Assembly: GCF_900110295.1 (NCBI RefSeq)
Contig: NZ_FODF01000002.1
Span: 62,001 to 126,000, forward strand
From: Peptostreptococcus russellii
GTDB lineage: Bacteria; Bacillota; Clostridia; Peptostreptococcales; Peptostreptococcaceae
Direction: 5' to 3'
DNA: 64,000 nt
Positions within the stretch are counted from its first letter, which is position 1. Every line of letters begins with the position of its first letter. Shown one piece after another: positions 35,259-43,493 of the stretch. The notes beneath the pieces are model-generated. The model made no database searches, was not told the origin of the DNA, and worked only from the letters and a program-made list of their open reading frames with translations. A program made the translations under genes and the position numbers.

Positions 35259-35966
35259 CTACTTTATTATTTCTCTTACTATATATGATGCAATAGCCAA
35301 ACCTGCAGCCGAAGGTACAAAAGACATACTTCCATTTACTCTTTTTACTTTATCTCCTTCTTTAAATACAGCTGTTTCCCTTGGTTTTTCTTTAGAATAT
35401 GCCACTTTTAATTTTTTGACTCCTCTTTTTTTTAGCTCCCTTCTTAAAACCTTAGCCAAGGGACACATCTCCGTCTTGTAAAGATCTGTTATTTCTATCA
35501 TTGTAGGGTCCAATTTATTTCCCATACCCATACTACTTATAATGTTTAAGTCTCTTTTGTAACACTCTTCAATTAAATGTATTTTAGACTTCATCATATC
35601 TATTGCATCTACTACAAAATCATAATTTCCTTCTAATAACTCTTCTGATGTCTTTTCATCAAATAACATCCTTTTAGCGTTTATATTTATATCTGGATTT
35701 ATATCTTTTATTCTTTCTTTCATTACATCTACCTTATATCTACCAATAGTAGAATGTAATGCTGGTATCTGTCTGTTTATATTTGTTATATCTACATCAT
35801 CGAAATCAACTATTGTAAGATTTCCTATTCCTGCTCTTACAAGAGCTTCAACAACATAGCTCCCTACTCCACCAACACCAAAAACAATTACATTGGCAGC
35901 TGCAAGTTTATCAACACCTTCTTTTCCTATTACAATTTCTGTTCTTTGACTGAATTTTTTATCCAT
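35259..35966 (-). CDS. tcdA: tRNA threonylcarbamoyladenosine dehydratase (TcdA)
   Basis: A 235-residue E1-like enzyme that cyclises t6A37 of tRNA to ct6A. It has the nucleotide-binding GVGGVGSYVVEALVRAGIG, the RQIPAL segment and SSMGMGNKLDP. Shorter than some family members but complete at both ends. It faces the lipoprotein gene with only 18 bases between stops. MtaB at 3.8 kb acts on the same t6A37 base. Confidence 0.9.
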   Translation of the reverse strand: MDKKFSQRTEIVIGKEGVDKLAAANVIVFGVGGVGSYVVEALVRAGIGNLTIVDFDDVDITNINRQIPALHSTIGRYKVDVMKERIKDINPDININAKRMLFDEKTSEELLEGNYDFVVDAIDMMKSKIHLIEECYKRDLNIISSMGMGNKLDPTMIEITDLYKTEMCPLAKVLRRELKKRGVKKLKVAYSKEKPRETAVFKEGDKVKRVNGSMSFVPSAAGLAIASYIVREIIK

Positions 35967-36260
35967 TATTTTCTCCTTAACAATATTTCTTATATGTGAA
36001 ATATACTTCCTTCTATTTTTTATTATTTATTAGTAAGCTAAGATATGCACAAGTTATATCTTTTCAATAAATATTCATATACCTTGATTCATTATAATTC
36101 TCATCATACTTTATTGTCAACATTGAAAACAAGGGATTTTTTTCTTAAAAGTGCTTTATCAATTGAAAAGAATTGAAAGATTTTGTATAATTAGAGTAGG
36201 GTAAAATATTCAAATTTATATTTATAATAATATTTATATTTTTAAACAAAAATAATCATA
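35967..36260. other. Divergent promoter region
   Basis: 294 AT-rich bases between tcdA and the SH3b gene. TTGTATAATTAGAGTA near 36183 may be part of a rightward promoter. No gene recognised. Confidence 0.45.
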
Positions 36261-36275
36261 GTGGAGGAAAGTGTT

Positions 36276-37157
36276 TTGAAAACTGATAATAATTTTTATG
36301 ATGATTATGAAGATTATGATGGTGATAAGAAAAAAAAATATTTTATCATAGGCGGAATAATTATTTTAGTAATTGCACTTATTGTAGCTGGTTTTTTTCT
36401 TAAAAAGAAAGTAGAAATATCGTCACTTGAGAAGAAAGCACAAAGTCTTGTTGAAATGGAAGACTATGATGAAGCTCTAAAGGTATATTCAGACCTATAT
36501 ACTAAAACAGGAGATGTAAAATACAAATCAAGTAGAAATCAAGTTTCTATCAAAAAAGAAGTAAAAGATACACTTAAAGATGCCAAAGAGCAGGAACAAA
36601 AAGGTGATCTTGTAAAGGCAATAGTTCTATACAAAGCGGTTCCAAAGGAGGACGCAAAAAACTATCAGTATGCATCTGCTCAAATCGATTCTTTAAAGAA
36701 GGAAATTGTAAGAAAGGCTAGCTCGATGATCGATTCAGGAAATACATCAGAAGCAAGTAGCATCCTTTCAGATTATATATCTGTAGTCCCTGATGATAAG
36801 AAGGCAATAGAGCTTTATAAGAAAATTTCTGGTAAAAGCGATAAAGAAATTGAAAAGGTAGTAGTTGAAAAAAATGTTCCTGTTGTAATTTCAGACAATA
36901 ATGCAAGCAGTTCTAATTCTAGTCCTAGCCAAGCAAATCAAACAGCAAGTGCAATCAACGGTAGCTATCAGTATATCACTTCAGCTCAGGCTAATGTAAG
37001 ATCTGGTCCAAGTAAGGGTTCATCTGTTGTAGGAACTCTTTCAAGAGGCGATGAAGTTTATATTTACGATACTTATGTTGAATCGGAAAGTAGAATATGG
37101 TGCAAAATAGATGGTGGATGGATTTCATACAATACTATGAATAATACAATCAAATAA
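36276..37157 (+). CDS. Membrane-anchored TPR-like protein with C-terminal SH3b domain
   Basis: A 293-residue protein starting at TTG 36276, eight bases after GGAGG; the GTG upstream overlaps that site. A short acidic cytoplasmic N-terminus (DDYEDYDGDKKKK) precedes one membrane helix (about residues 25-43), then helical repeats resembling TPRs (EKKAQSLVEMEDYDEALKVY and later copies), a Ser/Asn/Gln linker and a bacterial SH3 domain (QANVRSGPSKGSSVVGTLSRGD). The SH3b domain faces outside and likely binds peptidoglycan. No enzyme domain is visible. A single-gene unit. Confidence 0.8.
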   Translation: MKTDNNFYDDYEDYDGDKKKKYFIIGGIIILVIALIVAGFFLKKKVEISSLEKKAQSLVEMEDYDEALKVYSDLYTKTGDVKYKSSRNQVSIKKEVKDTLKDAKEQEQKGDLVKAIVLYKAVPKEDAKNYQYASAQIDSLKKEIVRKASSMIDSGNTSEASSILSDYISVVPDDKKAIELYKKISGKSDKEIEKVVVEKNVPVVISDNNASSSNSSPSQANQTASAINGSYQYITSAQANVRSGPSKGSSVVGTLSRGDEVYIYDTYVESESRIWCKIDGGWISYNTMNNTIK

Positions 37158-37165
37158 TACAAATT

Positions 37166-37225
37166 AAAATACCCTCTATTAAAGAAGATTCTTCTTTGTG
37201 TCTCCTTTAATAGAGGGTATTTTTA
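37166..37225 (+). terminator. Terminator after the SH3b gene
   Basis: AATACCCTCTATTAAAG pairs with CTTTAATAGAGGGTATT, followed by TTTTA. The loop contains a smaller AAGAAG/CTTCTT stem. Confidence 0.88.
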
Positions 37226-37298
37226 TATATAGGCTATGTTATAAGAAAAGCGACAAACCTAATAGTTTGCCGCAATCTTTAAGGACCGTATATTAATA

Positions 37299-38072
37299 CT
37301 ATTTTTCTTTATTATACTTGCTTTCTGCTATTAAAGAAACTCCTAAAGCACCTGCATACCTTCCATCTTCAGATGTATTAACAGGCAACTTTATTTTCTT
37401 TGAAAGAGAGTCAGCAAAAAACTTGCTGTGACTCAATCCTCCTGTAAGCACCACATATTCAGAATTTGCAAACTTACTGAATAGTTGTGCCACCTTACCA
37501 GCTACCGAATCTACTACTCCTGCAGCTATATCTGCTCTACTTCTACCTTCTCCGATATAGTTTATAATTTCGGATTCAGCAAATACTGTACATAGAGAGC
37601 TTATCGGCAGTATTTCACCTTCCATAGCTAGGTTGAACAAATCATCTATGCTTACTCCAAGTCTATTTGCCATAACTTCGATAAATTTCCCTGTTCCAGC
37701 GGAGCACTTGTCATTCATTAGGAAATCCGATACAAAACCATTTTCAATTTTTATGATTTTCGTATCCTGTCCACCAATATCTACTATTGTGCAATTCTTA
37801 CCTACCATTTCATAGCCACCTTTTCCATGGCAAGTAATTTCAGTAACTACATAATCTGCAAAATCTACGGCTACTCTTCCATAACCTGTAGCTCCTACTA
37901 TTACCTCATCACTTTCAACATCTATTTCATCTTCCATTAATCTCTCTACTATTGTACTTGCAGTTTCCTTACTGCTCCAACCTGTAGGTATTACAAACTT
38001 AGATGTTGAATCTTCTTTTCTAGCCACAACTTTAGATGCTGTTGAACCAATATCTATCCCTACATAAATCAT
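37299..38072 (-). CDS. 2-hydroxyacyl-CoA dehydratase-type activase (BadF/BadG/HgdC family)
   Basis: A 257-residue ASKHA-fold ATPase that injects one low-potential electron into a partner protein. It has IYVGIDIGSTASKVV, VDIGGQDTKIIK, MNDKCSAGTGKFIEVMANRL with the first cluster Cys, and ISSLCTVFAESE with the second; each subunit supplies two cysteines to a [4Fe-4S] cluster shared across the dimer. The start is ATG 38072 behind GGGAGG. It is third in an operon after the double-cubane protein and DUF3343, so its partner is probably the double-cubane protein. Confidence 0.93.
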   Translation of the reverse strand: MIYVGIDIGSTASKVVARKEDSTSKFVIPTGWSSKETASTIVERLMEDEIDVESDEVIVGATGYGRVAVDFADYVVTEITCHGKGGYEMVGKNCTIVDIGGQDTKIIKIENGFVSDFLMNDKCSAGTGKFIEVMANRLGVSIDDLFNLAMEGEILPISSLCTVFAESEIINYIGEGRSRADIAAGVVDSVAGKVAQLFSKFANSEYVVLTGGLSHSKFFADSLSKKIKLPVNTSEDGRYAGALGVSLIAESKYNKEK

Positions 38073-38086
38073 ATTACACATCCTCC

Positions 38087-38344
38087 CTAACAATATCTAT
38101 CTCTATTAGGATTGATGTCCCTTTCTATAGATTCTATTGTTATTATTTCGATATCATTTTCTTCAACTACTCTTCTTACTTCATCTAGTTCATTTTCTTC
38201 AACTATGAGAGATATACCACAACACTTACTCAAAGATCTAGGTGTTGGAGATATCATTGACTGAAGTCCATTTTCCTTTAATTTAGAATTTAACTTCAGA
38301 CCATTCTCATGGTTGTTAAATAAAACGTAAAAAACTTTTTCCAT
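38087..38344 (-). CDS. DUF3343 protein, putative Se/S carrier-like
   Basis: An 85-residue protein with the MISPTPRSLSKCCGISLIVEEN-type core (here two adjacent cysteines, C41-C42, at the family's conserved Cys) and a C-terminal Cys85. Comparative genomics has tied DUF3343 to selenium use in bacteria, and annotations call it a putative Se/S carrier; this is not biochemically proven. It is between the double-cubane protein (13 bases upstream) and the activase, so all three are one transcript. Confidence 0.85.
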   Translation of the reverse strand: MEKVFYVLFNNHENGLKLNSKLKENGLQSMISPTPRSLSKCCGISLIVEENELDEVRRVVEENDIEIITIESIERDINPNRDRYC

Positions 38345-38356
38345 TTCTTACACTAA

Positions 38357-39631
38357 CTACCTTTCTAGCATTTCTATAAATGCTCCAACTCTTGTTCTCA
38401 ACTGCTGAACATCAGAGTCAGTATAATCTGTTTCAATTCCAAGTACAGGAATACCAGCTTCCTTTAAAGCTCTTTCTACTAAGAATCCTTCTGTGTCATA
38501 TAGATTACAGAACTTAAGATTTATATCTATAACGCCATCTATATCATATTCCTTGCAAAGTCTTAATATATCATCTATTCTACCCTGATTAGGAGTAAAG
38601 CATGCACAGTTTATTCCCATATATCTTTCTGCTAATGCATCTATCTGTTCTTCAACAGTATCCTTAGTTTCGTCAACTAATCTTTCAAAATATCTTGTAC
38701 CAGTACACATTTCTTCACAAACAACCGCTCCACCAGAAGTTTCTATTATATTGTGCATCTTCCAGTTTGGTATTGCAAGAGGTGTACCTGCAAGAAGTAT
38801 TCTCTTTGTTCCTTCTGGGAATACACTTACTCCCTCTTCCACTCTCTTTTCAAGTTCATCACATAACTTATTTGTCATTTCAGCAAATCTAGTTGGATCA
38901 TCATAGAAAGCTATCTGAGAAATTAACAGACAGTCTTTTCCTGAAATAGGTATATTCTTATTCTTTCTGAATGAATATAGTCTATCAAGAGCACGTCTCT
39001 TGTTGTTTATTAATTTTATAGAATCTGCAAGTTTTTCTGCAGTAACTTTATTACCCGTAAAGTCTTCAACCTTATTCTTTAGCTCAGTTATTTCTTCAGC
39101 CCAAGCCTTGTAATCCTTGCTTCTCTTCATCTGTGGAAGATCCATTACATACATAGGAACATCTTCTCCAAGAATTTCCCACGCCTTCTTCTTGCCATCA
39201 CAAGTAGTTTCACCTATATACATATCCGCTATCTTAAAGAATGGACATGTACTGTCTAATCTCGCTCCTACTGATGCCTTTATTAATGGACATGTATTAG
39301 TTGGAAGAACCTTTTCCCCTCCTGGAACCCAGAACTGGGAACCGCCACATAAACCTGTTGCTATGCCGTCTGCAGCAAATATAACTTCATCTGGAACATA
39401 CACACAGAATGTACCGAATACCTTCTTTCCATCCTTCTGAGCCTGTACTAATTCAGCTGGTCTTACCCCATGTATTTCAGATACAACAAAGTCGAAGTAC
39501 CCCATATTCTCAGGTCTATTCTTCTGAGATAAATAAACATCTGTAAATGCCATCGGAAGCACTTCACATAGCTGATCATGAGTCTCAAGATCCATTCCTA
39601 ATTCTTTCCACATTTCTCTGTAATCTGCCAT
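38357..39631 (-). CDS. Double-cubane-cluster anaerobic reductase (2-hydroxyacyl-CoA dehydratase family)
   Basis: A 424-residue single-subunit homologue of 2-hydroxyacyl-CoA dehydratases. Cysteines in GTFCVYVP, ATGLCGGSQF, TNTCPLIK, STCPFFK, VVCEEMCTG, INCACFTPN and LKFCNLYDTEG are in positions expected to hold the [8Fe-9S] double cubane described for DCCP of Carboxydothermus. Those enzymes reduce small, hard-to-reduce substrates with electrons from an ATP-dependent activase, which is encoded two genes downstream. The physiological substrate is unknown. ATG 39631 follows GGGGAGG. Confidence 0.88.
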   Translation of the reverse strand: MADYREMWKELGMDLETHDQLCEVLPMAFTDVYLSQKNRPENMGYFDFVVSEIHGVRPAELVQAQKDGKKVFGTFCVYVPDEVIFAADGIATGLCGGSQFWVPGGEKVLPTNTCPLIKASVGARLDSTCPFFKIADMYIGETTCDGKKKAWEILGEDVPMYVMDLPQMKRSKDYKAWAEEITELKNKVEDFTGNKVTAEKLADSIKLINNKRRALDRLYSFRKNKNIPISGKDCLLISQIAFYDDPTRFAEMTNKLCDELEKRVEEGVSVFPEGTKRILLAGTPLAIPNWKMHNIIETSGGAVVCEEMCTGTRYFERLVDETKDTVEEQIDALAERYMGINCACFTPNQGRIDDILRLCKEYDIDGVIDINLKFCNLYDTEGFLVERALKEAGIPVLGIETDYTDSDVQQLRTRVGAFIEMLER

Positions 39632-39877
39632 TAATATTTCCTCCCCTAATATGAAATAATATTATTATCTAAGAAGGTTAAAAAATTAATAATTATTTTT
39701 CACACTTCTATCTTTATATTAACATATAAAAAAGTTTTTATGGATAATTTTTATATGCTATAAGTTTTAATAATAGTTGTGTGTTTGACTATAGCTTTTA
39801 TCTATTATTTTTCTGACTTTTTAAACGATTTTTCTTTTAAAAACCTTACTTCTTTTATATTATATAAGTCCTTTTAT
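39632..39877. other. Promoter region of the double-cubane operon
   Basis: 246 AT-rich bases between the fusion gene's stop and the double-cubane gene. No clear terminator for the fusion gene, so some read-through is possible. No RNA gene recognised. Confidence 0.45.
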
Positions 39878-41719
39878 TTATATACATATATTTTCTTCAA
39901 CGGATTTAATAATATAGTCTATATCGTATTTGTTATTGAAATAACCTATAGAAAATCTAATACTTCCATTTGGAAAAGTGTCCTCTGCCATATGTGTGCA
40001 AGGTGAACACTGTATTCCAACTCTAGTCATAATATGATTGATCATATCTAGATTAAATGCTACCATTGCATCATCTTGTCCACTTATTATTACAGAACAA
40101 AATGAACCACTACCCCTAGCATCTACATTTTCTATTTTAGAAAGACCTTCTCTAAGCTTTTTGCCCAGGATATGTTTCTTTTCTATTATTTTATCTAATC
40201 CAACATAATCTATAAAATCTAAAGCCGCCCCTGTTCCTATAATTGCTGGTAAATTCATGGTACCTGCTTCAAATTTATCCGGTATCATTAAAGGCATACT
40301 AGGACTATTGGATTGACTTCCTGTTCCTCCGTATATCAATGGATCTATTTCTTTTGCGATTTCATTATTTATAATCAAATGCGCTAGGCCTTCCGGTCCC
40401 ATTAATCCGATATGAGATGATACTACTATAGCATGAGCTTTGAGTTCTTCTACATTTATTTCACGCTCGCAAGCTGCCTGAACTGCATCTATAAAAAAAA
40501 TAATATTTTTTCTAGCACATACTTTGCCCACTTCTATAGCCTTTCTATTATAAAAACCTGTAATATTATCTACTAAAGTCAAAAATACTACTTTTGTCTT
40601 ATCGCCGATTAAGTTTTCAAAATCAGAAATCTTATACTCATATTCTAATAAATCTTTTAAATCGTCTCCACTATTTTTTGAATCTAAATTTTCATTACTT
40701 CCTAAAATAAAACTTTTTATCTCTGCCTTTCTAGACTTAGATATAAGAAGTTTATCCCTGTTATTATTATCACTACTTGAAGACCATACCTTTATATTGA
40801 TGCCTTTTTTTTCAAGATACTGCAAAGTTCTCCATGTAGAGTTATGCATTCTATCATCTACTATTATCTCATCACCTTCTTTTAATACTCCTCTTAAAAT
40901 AAGGTTTATAAGTTCTGTTGCAGAAGATCCGAAAACACAATTATATCCCTTAGGCGAATTCGTAAATTTAAGCATCTTATCTCTTACATCTATAACTTTT
41001 GAAGATAGTTTATAGGCCTTCATATATGTCCCTCTATTTATACTAAAAGATTCATTATCAATAAACTCCGACATACTTTTGGCAAGATTGGGAGCTTTTG
41101 GAAAAGAACTTGAGGCATTATCTATATAAATTTCTTTACATATTACTTTTCTTAGAGAATCTAAATCAATCTTTGTATGAAATTCTCCATTTTCGCCACA
41201 TGGATCCACTTGTAACTTTTCTAATTTATCTATGAAGCTTTGCTCATAAACTTGACCAATTAAATCTTCTGATAGTGTGCTTTCATCTATTTTTACAATA
41301 TTTGCCTTTATGGATGTAGATATAAACTCTTTGGCAATACTTTTTCTATCTTCAAATAACAATGGGTGTATACACTCTATTCCTATATTCTGACATCTTC
41401 TATTGTTCCATTTAATATGTTCTACTATGTCTATATCTCCGAAAATACAAGCTTGTGCACCAAGTTTTTTAGCTTCAGACAATGCTTTTTCAAATTTTTC
41501 TTCATAGTCTTCTACATTTGTATCTGTAAAAATAAGTTCACATCTAAATATCTCTGCTGCCTTCTTAAAATACTCTCTTTTTATATTGTGAGTCCATGAA
41601 GATTCCTTATCTTCCTTACCAGATACAATAATAGCTACTATTCTATGACCCCTATCAAGCATTCTTTTAATTGCCAATGTTGAATCCTTACCACCACTAA
41701 AGGATGCTGCAAATTCCAT
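39878..41719 (-). CDS. Fusion of Dph6-like ATP pyrophosphatase and class-V aminotransferase (cysteine-desulfurase-like) with lysine-to-isoleucine change
   Basis: A 613-residue two-domain protein. Residues 1-190 form an N-type ATP pyrophosphatase with FSGGKDSTL (residues 7-15, P-loop) and EHIKWNNRRC, as in Dph6-like enzymes. Residues about 193-613 are a class-V aminotransferase fold of the EF2568 type: IDNASSSFPKAPN, SSATELINLIL, FIDAVQAA (D411 for PLP N1), EAGTMNLPAIIGTGAAL, catalytic-type Cys in GIQCSPCTH (C571 or C574), and IRFSIGYFNN (R588). The usual HKGLLGPQG becomes HIGLMGPEG: the PLP lysine is isoleucine I437, codon ATC at 40409-40411. It follows tRNA-Sec on the same strand. A role in selenium or sulfur transfer is inferred. 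Confidence 0.85.
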   Translation of the reverse strand: MEFAASFSGGKDSTLAIKRMLDRGHRIVAIIVSGKEDKESSWTHNIKREYFKKAAEIFRCELIFTDTNVEDYEEKFEKALSEAKKLGAQACIFGDIDIVEHIKWNNRRCQNIGIECIHPLLFEDRKSIAKEFISTSIKANIVKIDESTLSEDLIGQVYEQSFIDKLEKLQVDPCGENGEFHTKIDLDSLRKVICKEIYIDNASSSFPKAPNLAKSMSEFIDNESFSINRGTYMKAYKLSSKVIDVRDKMLKFTNSPKGYNCVFGSSATELINLILRGVLKEGDEIIVDDRMHNSTWRTLQYLEKKGINIKVWSSSSDNNNRDKLLISKSRKAEIKSFILGSNENLDSKNSGDDLKDLLEYEYKISDFENLIGDKTKVVFLTLVDNITGFYNRKAIEVGKVCARKNIIFFIDAVQAACEREINVEELKAHAIVVSSHIGLMGPEGLAHLIINNEIAKEIDPLIYGGTGSQSNSPSMPLMIPDKFEAGTMNLPAIIGTGAALDFIDYVGLDKIIEKKHILGKKLREGLSKIENVDARGSGSFCSVIISGQDDAMVAFNLDMINHIMTRVGIQCSPCTHMAEDTFPNGSIRFSIGYFNNKYDIDYIIKSVEENICI

Positions 41720-41767
41720 ACTATCCCCCCTAAATAAAATTCATTAAAATATTTTATTTTTTGCAAT

Positions 41768-41805
41768 AAAAAACTACTGATTTTAGTATAACATAAAATC
41801 AGTAG
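41768..41805 (-). terminator. Terminator after tRNA-Sec
   Basis: CTACTGATTTTA (41774-41785) pairs with TAAAATCAGTAG (41794-41805); on the minus strand it is followed by TTTTTT. It separates the tRNA gene from the fusion gene. Confidence 0.88.
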
Positions 41806-41819
41806 TAAAATTCATAATT

Positions 41820-41916
41820 TGGCGGGAATGCGTGAGAATCGAACTCACCCAAGAGGCTCCTAACCCCTCATACTAGTTTTGAAGACTAGAGGGCACACCA
41901 GCACCCATTCACCCCC
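41820..41916 (-). tRNA. selC: tRNA-Sec (UCA anticodon)
   Basis: On the minus strand a 97-base tRNA with CCA encoded. The anticodon arm CTAGT-CTTCAAA-ACTAG shows anticodon TCA; the T arm is GTGAG-TTCGATT-CTCAC; the acceptor stem is long (GGGGGTGA with GCATTCCC, two wobble pairs and one mismatch); the D stem has six pairs with a four-base loop (GGGTGC-TGGT-GTGCCC); and a long variable arm (about 20 bases) is present. These are the hallmarks of bacterial tRNA-Sec. It reads the UGA codons of grdA and grdB in this window. Confidence 0.95.
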
Positions 41917-42224
41917 GTAAATTTGTGTACTTCTTTAAGTGAGTACTATATAATAGTAGCATAAATATTGTTTTCCTTCAAGAGTTTTTCTAATTATATA
42001 ATACTTTTTATTTATATCTATTATAACATAAATCTATAAATACTACACTTTTTTAATAAAAAAGTTTTAAATACTATTTTCTTAAATAACTTTAGATATT
42101 TTTTCATATTTTTTGGAAATTTTATCCATCTACTATAAGTTTTTAAGCAACTTCTTGTATGACTTTCTAGACTAATGCTTTCAATCATATGAAACATCAA
42201 TATACTTATCAATATTATATAATA
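41917..42224. other. Gap between tRNA-Sec and ung
   Basis: About 300 bases. A 63-codon open frame at 42021-42212 on the minus strand has Lys/Phe-rich composition, no convincing ribosome site and no recognisable family, so I do not call it a gene. It likely contains the tRNA promoter. Confidence 0.5.
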
Positions 42225-42899
42225 TTAAATATTTTCTATTTGCCAATCAATTTTCTCCTTGCCCATTTCTTCAAGAATTTCATTTGCTTTTTTGAAGTGT
42301 CCACATCCGAAAAAACCTCTGTATACAGAAAGTGGACTTGGATGAGGCGCTTCCAAAATAATATGTTTATTTTTATCTATTATTTTTTTCTTACTTCTTG
42401 CATTTGCTCCCCATAATAAAAATATTACTGGATCCTCTCTATCGCTAAGATATTTAATTATATTATCAGTAAATATCTCCCAACCCATTCCCTTATGAGA
42501 GTTTGCATTATGAGCTCTTACAGTAAGAACTGTATTGATTAAAAGTACTCCTTGATCTGCCCATTTGACTAAATATCCATTATTAGGTATAAAGCAATCC
42601 AGTTCATCTTTTAATTCTTTATACATATTTTGAAGAGATGGTGGAGTCTGAACACCTGGTTTAACTGAAAAGGCTAAACCGTGAGCCTGTCCTACATTAT
42701 GATATGGATCTTGACCTATTATTACCACCTTTGTATCTTTATATGAAGTATATTTCAAAGCATTGAATATATCATACATATTGGGAAAAATTTCCTGAGT
42801 CGAGTATTCTTTTTTAAGAAATTCTCTTAGATTTTTATAATATTCTTTTTCAAATTCTCCTTTTAGTATCTCATCCCAATCATTTCCTATATGTACCAT
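42225..42899 (-). CDS. ung: Uracil-DNA glycosylase, family 1
   Basis: A 224-residue DNA repair enzyme. The water-activating motif [22 protein letters not shown] with Asp, and the minor-groove loop [17 protein letters not shown] with His, are complete. It removes uracil from DNA. ATG 42899 follows GGGGG. Its neighbours give no extra information. Confidence 0.97.
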   Translation of the reverse strand: MVHIGNDWDEILKGEFEKEYYKNLREFLKKEYSTQEIFPNMYDIFNALKYTSYKDTKVVIIGQDPYHNVGQAHGLAFSVKPGVQTPPSLQNMYKELKDELDCFIPNNGYLVKWADQGVLLINTVLTVRAHNANSHKGMGWEIFTDNIIKYLSDREDPVIFLLWGANARSKKKIIDKNKHIILEAPHPSPLSVYRGFFGCGHFKKANEILEEMGKEKIDWQIENI

Positions 42900-43022
42900 G
42901 TTATCCCCCTATTTTCAAACCTTTTATTAATATATTTTCACTATATATTTGTCTTAATCATTTTAATATTTTAAGATATATATAGTTTATCTCCTTATAT
43001 TATAATATTATTTTTAAATATT

Positions 43023-43394
43023 TTATTTGACTATTACGTCATGTTCTTTTTTGTCTTTATTATCGCTGACTATCTTGATATTCACTCTATGAGGAAGACA
43101 TACTATACTCTCACCTGTTTTCTTGACAAAACCAGTTCTTACACAAACTTTATCTGGACAATTTGCATGAAGCATCTCAACTCCATTATCATGAATATAT
43201 ACTGTATTTTTGCCTTTTCCATTATTTATCTCAATTTTTTTATCCTCATTAATTGGTAATTCTTTGTAAAGTTTATTATTTACATATATCTCAACCCTAT
43301 CACTTTTACCAGAATTTAGAATTTTGTTACCCAAAATAGCTCCCAAGGCAATAATTATAACGCTTATAATCAAAATTATGTCTTTCTTTTTCAT
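43023..43394 (-). CDS. NusG domain II-containing membrane-anchored protein
   Basis: A 123-residue protein with one N-terminal membrane helix (residues 5-24) and an extracellular NusG-II domain (DUF1312). Four cysteines in NCPDKVCVRTGF and ESIVCLPHRV fit the conserved pattern (NCPdkxCv...C.P). The family often neighbours ApbE genes and electron-transfer systems, as here, where ApbE is divergent. The role is unknown. Confidence 0.85.
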   Translation of the reverse strand: MKKKDIILIISVIIIALGAILGNKILNSGKSDRVEIYVNNKLYKELPINEDKKIEINNGKGKNTVYIHDNGVEMLHANCPDKVCVRTGFVKKTGESIVCLPHRVNIKIVSDNKDKKEHDVIVK

Positions 43395-43493
43395 AGAATC
43401 TCCTTAAATTATGATATAATGTACTGTGTGCTTGTGCAGATTAGTCTACACCCTAAGTCACATTATAAATTATATCATATATGGGAGGATAAA

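Noticed and set aside
42021-42212. 63-codon open frame between tRNA-Sec and ung
   Set aside because: No convincing ribosome site, Lys/Phe-rich AT-driven composition and no recognisable family. Probably chance.
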